The position numbers and the translations under genes are program-made. Of a DNA stretch of 64,000 nt, positions 13,367-27,088 are shown in pieces. The notes below the pieces were generated by a model. The model saw only the letters and a list, made by a program, of their open reading frames with translations. It did not search any database and was not told the DNA's origin. Source of the DNA: Posidonia oceanica (Eukaryota > Streptophyta > Magnoliopsida > Alismatales > Posidoniaceae). The DNA lies in assembly GCA_037176725.1 (NCBI GenBank), contig JAZBRS010000050.1, positions 11,860,001 through 11,924,000 of the forward strand, given 5' to 3'. Position 1 is the first letter of the stretch. The number at the start of each line of letters is the position of its first letter.

Positions 13367-15040
13367 GTCGGTAACAATACGCGAAGCAGGATTGCGATTT
13401 GTCAACCGTGACGCATGTCGGTAACAAAACGCCAAGCAGGAAGGCGATTTGTCAACCGACACGCAAGTTAGTAACGAAACGCGAAGCAAGATGGCGATTT
13501 GTCAACCAAGACACAAGTTGGTAACAAAATGCGTAGCATGAAGGCAATTTGTCAACTGCGACGCATGTCGATAACAAAACGCGATGCAGGATAGCGATTT
13601 GTCAACCATGATGCAAGTCGGTAACAAAACGCGAAGCAGGGTAGCGATTTGTCAACCGAGACGCAAGTCGGTAACAAAACGCGAAGCGGGATAGCGATTT
13701 GTCAACGGAAACACAAGTCGGTAACAAAACGCGAAGTAGGATAGCGATTTGTAAATCGAGACGCAAGTCGGTAACAAAACCCGAAGTCGGATGGCGATTT
13801 GTCAATCGAGACACGAGTCAGAAACGTAACGCGAAGCAGGATAGCGATTTTGTCAATCGAGATGCAAGTCAGTAACGAAACGCGAAGAAGGATAGCGATT
13901 TGTCAACCGAGACACGAGTCAAAAACGTAACGCGAAGCAGGATAGCGATTTTGTCAATCGAGACGCAAGTCAGTAACAAAACGCGAAGTAGGAAGGTGAT
14001 TTGTCAATCGAGATGCAAGTCAATAACAAAACGCGAAGTAGGAAGGCGATTTGTCAACCGAGATGCAAGTCGGTAACAAAACGTGAAGCAGGATAGCGAT
14101 TTGTCAACCGAGACGCAAGTCGGTAACAAAACGTGAAGCAGGATAGCGATTTGTCAACCGAGACGCAAGTCAGTAACAAAACCCGAAGAAGGAAGGCGAT
14201 TTGTCAACCGAGACGCAAGTCGGTAACAAAACGTGAAGCAGGATAGCGATTTTGTCAATTGAGACGCAAGTCAGTAACATAACGTGAAGCAAGAAGGCGA
14301 TTTGTCAAACCGAGACGCAAGTCAGTAACAAAACGCGAAGCTGGAAGTCGATTTGTCAATCAAGACGCAAGTCGGTAACAAAACTTGAAGCAGGATAGCG
14401 ATTTCTCAACCGAGACGCAAGTCTGTAACCAAACACGATGCAAGATAGCGATTTGTCAACCGAGATGCAAGTCGATAACAAAACGTGAAGTAGGATAGCA
14501 ATTTGTCAACTGAGACGCAAGTCGGTAACAATACGCGAAGCAGGATTGCGATTTGTCAACCGTGACGCATGTCGGTAACAAAACGCCAAGCAGGAAGGCG
14601 ATTTGTCAACCGACACGCAAGTTAGTAACGAAACGCGAAGCAAGATGGCGATTTGTCAACCAAGACACAAGTTGGTAACAAAACGCGTAGCAAGAAGGCA
14701 ATTTGTCAACCGAGACGCATGTCGGTAACAAAACGCGATGCAGGATAGCGATTTGTCAACCATGACGCAAGTCGGTAACAAAACGCGAAGCAGGGTAGCG
14801 ATTTGTCAATCGAGACGCAAGTCGGTAACAAAACGCGAAGCGGGATAGCGATTTGTCAACGGAAACGCAAGTCGGTAACAAAACGCGAAGTAGGATAGCG
14901 ATTTGTAAATCGAGACGCAAGTCGGTAACAAAACCCGAAGTGGGATGGCGATTTGTCAATCGAGACACGAGTCAGAAACGTAACGCGAAGCAGGATAGCG
15001 ATTTTGTCAATCGAGATGCAAGTCAGTAACGAAACGCGAA
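12802..15040. repeat. 1154-bp tandem duplication present only in copy A
   Basis: The word CAATCGAGATGCAAGTCAAT at 12851 recurs at 14005, and the following kilobase repeats at +1154 with few changes. The matching place in copy B (about 34560-35640) holds a single version. The event therefore most simply postdates the large duplication, unless copy B lost one unit. Confidence 0.85.
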
Positions 15041-18000
15041 GCTGGAAGGCGATTTGTCAAACCCAGACGCAAGTCAGTAACAAAATGCAAAGCTGGAAGG
15101 TGATTTGTCAATCGAGACCGAAGTCGGTAACAAAACGCGAAGCAGGATAGCAATTTCTCAACCGAGATGCAAGCCTGTAACAAAAGGCGAAGCAAGATAG
15201 CGATTCGTCAACTGAGATGCAAGTCGGTATCAAATCATGAAGTAGGATAGCAATTTGTCAACCGAGACGCAAGTCGGTAACATTACGCGAAGCCAGATAG
15301 CGATTTGTCAACCGTGACGCAAGTCGGTAACAAAACACGAAGCAGGAAGGCGATTTGTCAACCGACACGCAAGTCAGTAACAAAAGGCAATGCAAGATGG
15401 CGATTTGTCAACCAAGAAACAAGTCGGTAACAAAATGCGAAGCAGGAAGGCGATTTGACAACCGAGACGCATTTCGGTGGCAAAACGCGATGCAAGATAG
15501 CGATTTGTCAACCACGACGCAAGTCGGTAACTAAACGCGAAGCAGGATAGTGATTTGTCAACCGAGACGCAAGTCGGTAATGAAACGCGAAGCACAACAG
15601 CGATTTGTCAACCGAGACGCAAGTCCGTAACAAAATGCGAAGCAGGAAGGCGATTTGTCCCCGAAACGCATGTCAGTAACAAAACACGAAGCTGGAAGGC
15701 GATTTGTCAACCGAGACGCATGTCGATAACAAAACGCGAAGCAGGATAGCGATTTGTCAACCAAGAGGCCTGCCAGTAACAAAACGCGATGCAGGAAGGC
15801 GATTTGTCTACCGAGACGCAAGTCGGTAACGAAACGTGAAGCTGGATAGCGATTTGTCAACCGAGATGCTAGTCGGTAACAAAACGCGAAGCAGGATAGC
15901 AATTAGTCAACCGAGACGCAAGTTGGTTACAAAACACGAAGCAAGATAGCGATTTGTCAACCGAGAAGCTAGTCGGTAACAAAACGCGAAGCAGGATAGC
16001 GATATGTCAACCAAGACGCAAGCTGGTAACAAAACGTGTAGCAGGATAGCGATTTGTCAACCCAGATGCAAGTCAGCAACTTAGCGTGAAGCATGATAGC
16101 GATTTGTCAACCGAGACGCAAGTCGGTAACAAAATGCGATGTAGGAAGGCGATTTGTCAACAGAGACGCAAGTTGGTAACAAAACACCAAGCAGGAAGGC
16201 GATTAGTCAACCGAGACGCAAGTCGGTAACAAACCGCGAAGCTGGAAAGTGATTTGTCAACCGAGACGCAAGTTAGTAACAAAACGCGAAGTAGGAAGGA
16301 GATTTGTCAACCGAGACGCAAGTCCTAACAAAACGCGAAGCAGGAAGGCGATTTGTCTACCGAGATGCATGTCGGTAACAAAACGCGAAGCAGGATAGCA
16401 ATTTGTCAACCGAGACGCAAGTCGGTAACAAAACGCGAAGTAGGATAGCGATTCGTAAATCGAGATGCAAGTCGGTAACAAAACCCGAAGTAGGAAGGCG
16501 ATTTGTCAACTGAGATGCATGTCGGTAACAAAATGCAAAGCAGGATTGCGATTTTGTCAATCGAGATGCAAGTCAGTAACAAAACGCGAAGTAGGAAGGC
16601 GATTTGACAAACCCAGATGCAAGTCATTAACAAAACGCGAAGCTAGAAGTCGATTTGTCAATTGAGACCGAAGTCGGTAACAAAATGTAAAGCAGGATAG
16701 CGATTTCTCAACCGAGACACAAGTCATTAACAAAACGCGAAGCAGGATAGCGATTTGTCAACCGAGATGCAAGTCGGTAACAAAACGCGAAGTAGGATAG
16801 CAATTTGTCAACCAAGACGCAAGTTGGTAACAATACGCGAAGCCGGATAGTGATTTGTCAACCGTGACGCAAGTCGGTAACAAAACGCGAAGCAGGATAG
16901 CGATTTGTCAACCGAGACACAAGTCGGTAACGAAACTCGAAGCAGGATGGCGATTTGTCAACCAAGACGCCAGTCAGTAACTAAGCGCGAAGCCGGAAGG
17001 CAATTTGTCAACCAAGACGCAAGTCGGTAATAAAACGCGTGGCAGGATAGCGATTTGTCAACCGAGACGCAAGTCGGTAAGAAAACGCGAAGCAGGATAG
17101 CGATTCGTCAACTGAGACACAAGTCGGTTAGAAAACTCGAAGCAGGATGGCGATTTGTCAACCGAGACGCCAGTCAGTAACTAACTGCGAAGCAGGAAGC
17201 CGATTTGTCAACCATGACGCAAGTCGAAAATAAAATGCGAGGCAGGATAGCGATTTGTCAACCGAGACGCAAGTCAGTAACAAAACGCGAAGCACTACAG
17301 CGATTTGTCAATAGAGACGCATGACAGTAACAGAACGTGAAGCTGGAGAGCGATTTGTCAATCGAGAGGCAAGTCGGTAACAAAAGGATAACGATTTCTC
17401 AATCGAGACACAAGTCGGTTGGAAAATGCGAAGCTGGATAGCGATTTGTCAACCGGGACGCAAGTCGGCAAGAAAACGCGTAGCTGGATAGCGATTTGTC
17501 AATTGAGACGCAAGTCGGTAACAAAACGCGAAGCAGGACAGCGATATGTCAACCGCGACGCAAGTCGGTAACAAAACGCGAAGCAGGACAACGATATGTC
17601 AACTGCGACGCAAGTCCGTAACAACACGCAAAGCAGGATAGCGATTTTATCAACCGAGATGCAAGTCAGTAACGAAATGCGAAGTAGGAAGGCGATTTGT
17701 CAACCGAGACGCAAGTCAGTAACAAAACGCAAAGCAGGAAGGCGATTTGTCAACCAAGACGCAAGTCGGTAACGAAACGTGGAGCAGGATTGCGATTTGT
17801 CAACCGAGACGCTAGTCGGTAACAAAACGCGAAGCAGGATAGCAATTTGTCAACCAAGACGCAAGTCAGTTACAAAACGCGAAGCAGGATAGCGATTTGT
17901 CAATCGAGAAACAAGTCGACAACAAAACACAAAGTAGGATTGCGATTTGTCAACTGAGATGCAAGTCGGTAACAAAACGTGAAGCAGGATAGTGATTTAT

Positions 18001-18885
18001 CAACCCAGATGCAAGTCGGTAACAAAGCGTGAAGCAAGATAGCGATTTGTCAACTGAGACGCAACTCAGTAACAAAACGCGATGCAGGAAGGCGATTTGT
18101 CAACCAAGACGCAAGTCGATAACAAAACACAAAGCAGGAAGCCGATTTGTCAACCGAGACGCAAGTCGGTAACAAACCGCGAAGTAGGAAGGCGATTTGT
18201 CAACCGAGACGCAAGTCAGTAACAAAACGCGAAGTTGGAAGGCGATTTGTCAACCGAGACGCAAGTCAGTAACAAAATGCGAAGCAGGAAGGCGATTTGT
18301 CAACCGAGATGCAAGTCGGTAACAAAACGTGAAGCAGGATAGCGATTTGTCAACCGAGACGCAAGTCGGTAACAAAACGCGAAGCAGGATAGCGATTTGT
18401 CAACCGAGACGCAAGTCGGTAACAAAACCCGAAGTAGGAAGGCGATTTGTCAACCGAGACACAAGTCGGTAACAAGACGCGAAGCAGGATAGTGATTTTG
18501 TCAATCGAGACGCAAGTCAGTAACAAAACGCGAAGCAGGAAGGCGATTTGTCAAACCGACACACAAGTCAGTTACAAAACGCGAAGCTGGAAGGCGATTT
18601 GTCAATCAAGACGCAAGTCGGTAACAAAACTCGAAGCAGGATAGCGATGTCTCAACTGAGACGCAAGTCTGTAACAAAACGCGAAGCCTAGTAGCGGTTT
18701 GCCAACCGAGATGCAAGTCGGTAACAAAATACGAAGCAGGATAGCAATTTGTCAACCGAGACACAAGTCAGTAACAATACGCGAAGCGGGATAGCGATTT
18801 GTTAACCGTGACGCAAGTCGGTAACAAAACGCAAACTAGGAAGGCGATTTGTCAACCGACACGCAAGTGAGTAACAAAACGCGAA

Positions 18886-21800
18886 GCTGGAAGGCGATTT
18901 GTCACCGAAACGCAAGTTAGTAACAAAATGCGAAGCTGGAAGACGATTTGTCAACCGAGACGCAAGTCGGTAACAAAACACGAAGCAGGACTGCGATTTG
19001 TCAACCAAGATGCATGTCGGTAACAAAACGCGAAGCTGCCTAGCAATTTGTCAACTGAGATGCTAGTCGGTTACAAATCGCGAAGCTGGATAGCGATTTG
19101 TCAACCGAGAAGCAAGTCGGTAACAAAACGTGAAGCAGGATAGCGATTTCTCAACCAAGACGCAAGTCGGTAACAAAACGTGAAGCAGGATAGCGATTTG
19201 TCAACCGACATGCAAGTCGGTAATAAAACGCGAAGTAGGATAGCAATTTGTCAACCGAGATGCAACTCGGCAACAATACGCGAAGCAGGATAGCGATTTA
19301 TCAGCCGTGACGCAAGTCTGTAACAAAACGCGAAGCAGGTAGGCGATTTGTCGATCGAGACGCAAGTCGGTAACAAAACACGAAGTCGGATTGCGATTTG
19401 TCAACCGAGATGCAAGTTGGTAACAAAACGGGAAGCAGCATAGCAATTTCTCAATCGAGATGCTAGTCGGTTACAAATCGCGAAGTAGGATAGCGATTTG
19501 TCAACCGAGAAGCAAGTCGGTAACAAAACGTGAAGCAGGATAGCGATTTCTCAACCGAGACGCAAGTCGGTAACAAAACGTGAAGCGGGATAGCGATTTC
19601 TCAACCGAGACGCAAGTCGGTAACAAAACGCGAAGTAGGATAGCGATTTGTAAATCGAGACACAAGTCGGAAACAAAACGTGAAGCAGGATAGCGATTTT
19701 GTCAATCGAGATGCAAGTCTGTAACAAAACGCAAAGTCGGAAGGCGATTTGTCAAACCCAGGTGCAAGTCAGTAACAAAACGAGAACCTGGTAGGCAATT
19801 TGTGATTCGAGACCGAAGTCAATAACAAAACGTGAAGCCGGATAGCGATTTCTCCACCGAGATGCAAGTCTGTAACAAAACGCAAAGCAGGATAGCGATT
19901 TGTCAACCGAGATGTAAGTCGGTAACAAAACGCGAAGTAGGATAGCAATTTGTCGACCGAGACGCAACTCGGCAACAATACGTGAAGCAAGATTGCGATT
20001 TATCAACCGTGACGCAAGTCTGTAACAAAACGCGAAGCAGGAAGGCGATTTGTCAACCGACACTCAAGTCAGTAACAAAACGCGATGCAAGATGGCCATT
20101 TGTCAACCAAGACGCAAGTCAGTAACAAAACACGAAGCTGGAAGGCGATTTGTCAACCGAGACGCTTGTCGGTTACTAAACACGATGTAGGATAGCGATT
20201 TGTCAACCATGACGCAAGTCAGTAACAAAATGCGAAATAGGATAGCGATTTGTCAACCGAGATGCTAGTCGGTAACAAAACGCAAAGCATAATAGCGATT
20301 TGTCAACCGTGACGCAAGTCCGTGACAAAATGTGAAGCTGGAAGGCGATTTGTCACCAAAACGCAAGTCAGTAACAAAATGCGAAGCTGGAAGGCGATTT
20401 GTCAACCGAGACGCAAGTCGGTAACAAAACGCGAAGTAGGATTGCGATTTGTCAACCAAGATGCAAGTCGGTAACAAAACGCGAAGCAGCATAGCAATTT
20501 GTCAACTGAGATGCTAGTCGGTTACCAATCGCAAAGCAGGATAGCGATTTGTCAACCAAGAAGCAAGTCGGTAACAAAACGTGAAGCAGGATAGCGATTT
20601 CTCAATCAAGACGCAAGTCGGTAACAAAACGTGAAGCAGGATAGCGATTTGTCAACCGACATGCAAGTCAGTAAGAAAACGCGAAGTAGGATAGCAATTT
20701 GTCAACCGAGACGCAACTCGGCAACAATACGCGAAGCAGGATAGCGATTTATCAAACATGACGCAAGTCAGCAACAAAACGCGAAGCAGGTAGGCAATTT
20801 GTCACCCGACACGCTAGTCAGTAACAAAACGCGATGCAAGATGGCAATTTGTCAACCAAGACGCAAGTCGGTAACAAGACGCGAAGCAGGAAGGCGATTT
20901 GTCAACCGAGACGCTTGTCGGTTACTAAATGCGATGCGGGATAGCTATTTGTCAACCATGACGCAAGTCAGTAAGAAAACACGAAGCAGGATAGCGATTT
21001 TTCAACTGAGATGCAAGTTGGTAACAAAATGCGAAGCACAATAGCGATTTGTCAACCGAGACGCATGTCGGTATCAAAACACAAAGCAGGAAGGCGATTT
21101 GTCAACCGAGACGCATGTCGGTATCAAAACACAAAGCAGGAAGGCGATTTGTCAACCGAGACGCAAGTCGGTAACAAACCGCGAAGCAGGAAGGCGATTT
21201 GTCAACCGAGACGCAAGTCAGTAACAAACCGCGAAGTAGGAAGGAGATTTGTCAACTGAGATGCAAGTCAGTAACAAAACGCGAAGCAGGAAGGCGATTT
21301 GTCTACCGAGACGCAAGTAGGTAACAAAACGCGAAGCAGGATAGCGATTTGTAAATCGAGACGCAAGTCGGAAACAAAATGTGAGGCAGGATAGCGATTT
21401 TGTCAATCGAGATGCAAGTCGGTAACAAAACGCGAAGCAGGAAGGTGATTTGTCAATCCCAGATGCAAGTCAGTAACAAAATGGGAACTTGGTAGGCGAT
21501 TTGTCAATCGAGACCGAAGTCAATAACAAAACGTGAAGCCGGATAGCAATTTCCCAATCGAGATGCAAGTCTGTAACAAAACGTGAAGCAGGATAGCGAT
21601 TTGTCAACCGAGATGCAAGTCGGTAACAAAATGCGAAGTTGGATAGCAATTTGTCAACCGAGACGCAACTTGGCAACAATACGTGAAGCAGGATAGCGAT
21701 TTATCAGCCGTGACGCAAGTCAGTAACAAAACGCGAAGCAGGTAGGCGATTTGTCAACCGACACGCAAGTCAGTAACAAAACGCGATGCAAGATGGCGAC

Positions 21801-24800
21801 TTGTCAACCATGATGCAAGTCGGTAACAAAACGCGAAGCAGGAATGCGATTTGTCAACCGAGACGCTTGTCGGTTACTAAACGCGAAGCTGGATAGCAAT
21901 TTGTCAACCATGACGCAAGTCAGTAGCAAAACGCGAAGCAGGATAGCGATTTGTCAACCGAGAAGCATGTCGGTAACAAAACGCGAAGCACAATAGCGAT
22001 TTGTCAACCGAGACGCATGTCGGTATCAAAACACAAAGCAGGAAGGTGATTTGTCAACTGAGACGCAAGTCGGTTACAAACCGCGAAGCAGGAATGCGAT
22101 TTGTCAATCGAGACGCAAGTCAGTAACAAAACGCGAAGTAGGAAGGAGATTTGTCAACTGAGATGCAAGTCAGAAACGAAACGCGAAGCAGGAAGGCGAT
22201 CTGTCGACCGAGACGCAAGTCGGTAACAAAACGCGAAGCCGGATTGCGATTTGTCAACCGAGATGCAAGTCGGTCACAAAATGCGAAGCAGCATAGCAAT
22301 TTGTCAACTGTGATGCTAGTCGGTTACAAATCGCGAAGCAGGATAGGGATTTGTCAATCGAGAAGCAAGTCAGTAACAAAATGTGAAGCAGGATAGCGAT
22401 TTCTCAACCGAGACGCAAGTCGGTAACAAAACGTGAAGCAGGATAGCTATTTGTCAACCGAGATGCAAGTCGGTAACAAAACGCGAAGTAGGATAGCAAT
22501 TTGTCAATCGAGACGCAACTTGGCAACAATACGTGAAGCAGGATAGCGATTTATCAGCCGTGACGCAAGTCAGTAACAAAACGCGATGCAGGTAGGCGAT
22601 TTGTCAACCGACACGCAAGTTAGTAACAAAACGCGATGCAAGATGGCGATTTGTCAACCATGACGCAAGTCGGTAACAAAACGCGAAGCAGGAAGGCGAT
22701 TTGTCAACCGAGACGCTTGTCGGTTACTAAACGCGAAGCTGGATAGCAATTTGTCAACCATGACGCAAGTCAGTAACAAAACGCGAAGCAGGATAGCGAT
22801 TTGTCCACCGAGATGCATGTCGGTAACAAAACGCGAAGCACAATAGCGATTTGTCAACCAAGACGCATGTCGGTATCAAAACACAAAGCAGGAAGGCGAT
22901 TTGTCAACTGAGACGCAAGTCAGTTACAAACTGCGAAGCAGGAAGGCGATTTGTCAACCGAGACGCAAGTCAGTAACAAAACGCGAAGTAGGAAGGAGAT
23001 TTGTCAACTGAGATGCAAGTCAGTAACAAAACGCGAAGCAGGATGGCGATTTGTCTACCGAGACGCAAGTAGGTAACAAAACGCAAAGCAGGATAGCGAT
23101 TTTTCTACCGAGACGCAAGTTGGTAACAAAACGCGAAGTAGGAACGTGATCTGTAAATCGAGACGCAAGTCGGTAACAAAACGTGAAGCAGGATAGCAAT
23201 TTTGTCAATCGAGATGCAAGTCAGTAACAAAACGTGAAGTTGGAAGGCAATTTGTCAAACCCAGATGCAATTCAGTAACAAAACGAGAACCTGGTTGGCA
23301 ATTTGTCAATCGAGACCGAAGTCAGTAACAAAACGTGAAGCCGGATAGCGATTTCTCAACCGAGATGCTAGTCTGTAACAAAACGCGAAGCAGGATAGCG
23401 ATTTGTCAACCGAGATGCAAGTCGGTAACAAAACGCGAAGTAGGATAGCAATTTGTCAACCGAGGCGCAACTCGGCAACAATACGCGAAGCAAGATTGCG
23501 ATTTATCAACTGTGACACAAGTCAGTAACAAAACGCGAAGCAGGAAGGCGATTTGTCAACCGACACGCAAGTCAGTAACAAAACGCGATGCAAGATGGCG
23601 ATTTGTCAACGAAGATGCAAGTCGGTAACGAAACGCGAAGCAGGAAGGCAATTTGTCAACCGAGACGCTTGTCGGTTACTAAACACGAAGCAGGATAGCG
23701 ATTTGTCAACCATGACGCATGTCAGTAACAAAACGTGAAGCCGAATAGCGATTTGTCAACCGAGATGCAAGTCGGTAACAAAACGCGAATCACAATAGCG
23801 ATTTGTCAACCGAGACGTAAGTCCGTGAACAAATGCGAAGCTGGAAGGCGATTTGTCACCGAAACGCAAGTCAGTAACAAAACGCGAAGCTGGAAGGCGA
23901 TTTGTCAACCGAGACGCAAGTCGGTAACAAAACGCGAAGCCGGATTGCGATTTGTCAACCGAGATGCAAGTTGGTAACAAAACGCGAAGCAGCATAGCAA
24001 TTTCTCAACCGAGATGCTAGTCGGTTACAAATCGTGAAGTAGGATAGCGATTTGTCAACCGAGACGCAAGTTAGCAACAAAACGTGAAGCTGGATAGCGA
24101 TTTCTCAACCGAGACGCAAGTCGATAAGAAAATGCGAAGCAGGATAGCGATTTGTCAACCGAGACGCAAGTCGGTCACAAAACACGAAACAGGACGGCGA
24201 TTCGTCAACTGAGACGCAAGTCGGTATCAAAATGCGAAGCGAGATAGCGATTTGTCAATCGAGACGCAAGTCAGTGACAAATGCGAAGCAGGAAGTCGAT
24301 TTGTCAACTGAGACGCAAGTCGGTAGCAAAACCTGAAGTAGGAAGGCGATCTATCAACTGAGACGTAAGTCGGTAACAGAATGCGAAGCAAGATAGCGAT
24401 TTTGTCAATCGAGATGCAAGTTAGTAACAAAACGTGAAGCTGGAAGGCGATTTGTCAAACCCAGACGCAAGTTAGTAACAAAACGTGAAGCTGGAAGGCG
24501 ATTTGTGAATCGCGACCGAAGTCGGAAACAAAACGCGAAGCAGGATAGCAATTTCTCAATCGAGACGCAAGTCTGTAACAAAACGCGAAGCAGGATAGCG
24601 ATTTGTCAACCGAGATGCAAGTCGGTAACAAAACGCGAAGTAGGATAGCAATTTGTCAACCGAGATGCAAGTCGGTAACAATACATGAAGCGGGATAGCG
24701 ATTTGTCAACCGTGATGCAAGTCGGTAACAAAACGCGAAGCAGGAAGGCGATTTGTCAACTGACACGTAAGTCAGTTACATAACGCGATGCAAGATGGCG

Positions 24801-27088
24801 ATTTGTCAACCAAGACGCAAGTCAGTAACAAAACGTGAAACAGGAATGCGATTTGTCAACCGAGACGCATGTCAGTAACAAAACATGATGCAGGATAGCG
24901 ATTTGTCAACCACGACGCAAGTCGGTGACAAAACGCGAAGCAGGATCGCGATTTGTCAACCGAGACGCAAGTCGGTAACAAAACGCAAAGCACAATAGCG
25001 ATTTGTCAACCGAGATGCATGTCGGTAACAAAACGTGATGCAGGATAGCGATTTGTCAACCATGACGCAAGTCGGTAACAAAACGCGAAGCGTGGTAGCG
25101 ATTTGTCAACCGAGACGCAAGTCGGTAACGAAACGCGAAGCAGGATAGCGATTTGTCAACCGAGATGCCTGTCAGTTACAAAACACGATGCAGGAAGGCG
25201 ATTTGTCTACCGAGATGCAAGTCGGTAACAAAACGTGAAGCAGGATAACGATTTGTCAATCGAGTTGCAAGTCGGTAAGAAAACGCGAAGCAGGACAGCG
25301 ATTTGTCAACCAAGACTCAAGCCGGTAACAAAACTCGAAGCAGGAAGGCGATTTGTCAACCGAGATGCCAGTCAGTAACTAAGCGTGAAGCAGGAAGGCG
25401 ATTTGTCAACCAAGACGCAAGTCGGTAATAAAACGCGAAGCAGGATAGTGATTTGTCAACCGAGACGTAAGTCGGTAACAAAACGCGAAGCAGGATAGTG
25501 ATTTGTCAATCGAGACGCAAGACGGTAACAGAACGTGAAGTAGGAGAGCGATTTGCCAACTGCGATGCAAGTTGGTCACTAAATGCGAAGTAGGGGAGCG
25601 ATTTGTCAACCGAGACACAAGTCGGTAACAAAATGCGAAGCAGGATAACGATTTGTCAACCGAGACGCAAGTCGGTTAGAAAATGCGAAGCAGGATAGCG
25701 ATTTATCAACCGAGACGCATGTCGGCAAGAAAACGTGAAGCCGGATAGCGATTTGTCAATTGAGACGCAAGTCATAACTAAACGCGATGCAAGACAGCGA
25801 TATGTCAACTGAGACGCAAGCCCGTAAAAACACACGAAGCAGGATAGCGATTTTTTCAACCGAGACGCAAGTCAGTAACGAAACGCGATGCAGGTAGGTG
25901 ATTTGTCAACCGAGACGCAAGTTAGCAACAAAATGCGAAGCAGGAAGGCGATATGTCAACCGAGACGCAAGTCGGAAACAAAATGTGAAGCCGGATAGCG
26001 AGTTGTCAACCGAGACGCTAGTCGGTAACAAAACGCGACGTAGGATAGCAATTTGTCAACCGAGATGCAAGTCGGTTACAAAACACGAAGCTGGATAGCG
26101 ATTTGTCAACCGAGAAGCAAGTCGGTAACAAAACGCGAAGCAGGATAGCGATTTGTCAATCGAGATGCAAGTAGCTAACAAAACGTGAAGCAGGATAGCG
26201 ATTTGTCAACCCAGATGCAAGTTGGTAACAAAGCGTGAAGCATGATAGCGATTTGTCAATCAGGACGCAACCCGGTAACAAAACGCGATGTCGGAAGGCG
26301 ACTTGTCAACCGAGACGCAAGTCGGTCACAAAACACAAAGCGGGATGGCGATTTGTCAACCGAGACGCAAGTCGGTAACAAACAGCGAAGCAGGAAGGCG
26401 ATTTGTCAACCGAGACGCAAGTCAGTAACAAAACGCGAAGTAGGAAGGCGATTTGTCAACCGAGACGCAAGTTTGTAAGAAAACGCAAAGCAGGAAAGCG
26501 ATTTGTCAACCGAGATGCAAGTCAGTAACAGAACGTGAAGCAGGATAGCGATTTGTCAACCGAGACGCAAGTCAGTAACAAAACGCGAAGCAGGATAGTG
26601 ATTTGTCAACCGGGACGGAAGTCGGTACGAAAACCTGAAGTAGGAAGGCGATTTGTCAACCAAGATGCATGTCGGTAACAAAACACGAAGCAGGATAACG
26701 ATTTTGTCAATCGAGATGCAAGTCAGTAACAAAACGTGAAGCAGGAAGGCGATTTGTCAAACCGAGACGCAAGTCAGTAACAAAACGTGAAGTTGGAAGG
26801 CGATTTGTCAATCGAGACGCAAGTCGGTAACAAAACGCGTAGCAGGATAGCGATTTGTCAATCGAGACGCTAGTCTGTAACAAAACGCGAAGTAGGATAG
26901 CGATTTGTCAACCAAGACGCAAGTCGGTAACGAAACGCGAAGCAGGATAGCAATTGATCTACCGAGTTGCTAGTCGGTATCAAAACGCGAAGCAGGATAC
27001 CGATTTTTCAATCGAGATGCAAGTCGTTAAGAAAACACGAAGCAGGATAGCAATTTGTCAACCGAGACGCAAGTCGGTAACAAAACAC
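18886..27088. repeat. Satellite segment between the two large duplicates
   Basis: Same 50-bp monomers, with variant types shared with the 1-5.4 kb segment, such as GCTTGTCGGTTACTAAACG and the CCCAGATGCAA unit. Internal higher-order structure includes an 850-bp offset (17 monomers): CAGTAACAAAACGCGA at 21721 and 22571. The stretch 21738-21857 closely resembles the junction segment 2811-2930. No gene or transposon interrupts it. Confidence 0.85.

Larger units (their letters stand above)
5361..18885. repeat. Large segmental duplication within the satellite, copy A
   Basis: This stretch matches 27089-39487 (copy B) in the same orientation, by eye at roughly 98-99% identity. The offset starts at 21728, becomes 21755 after copy A loses 27 bp near 6416, then 21756 after a single-base loss near 7831. 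It drops to 20602 after a 1154-bp tandem duplication found only in copy A. Left of 5361 and right of about 18885 the two copies no longer match monomer by monomer. Confidence 0.9.
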
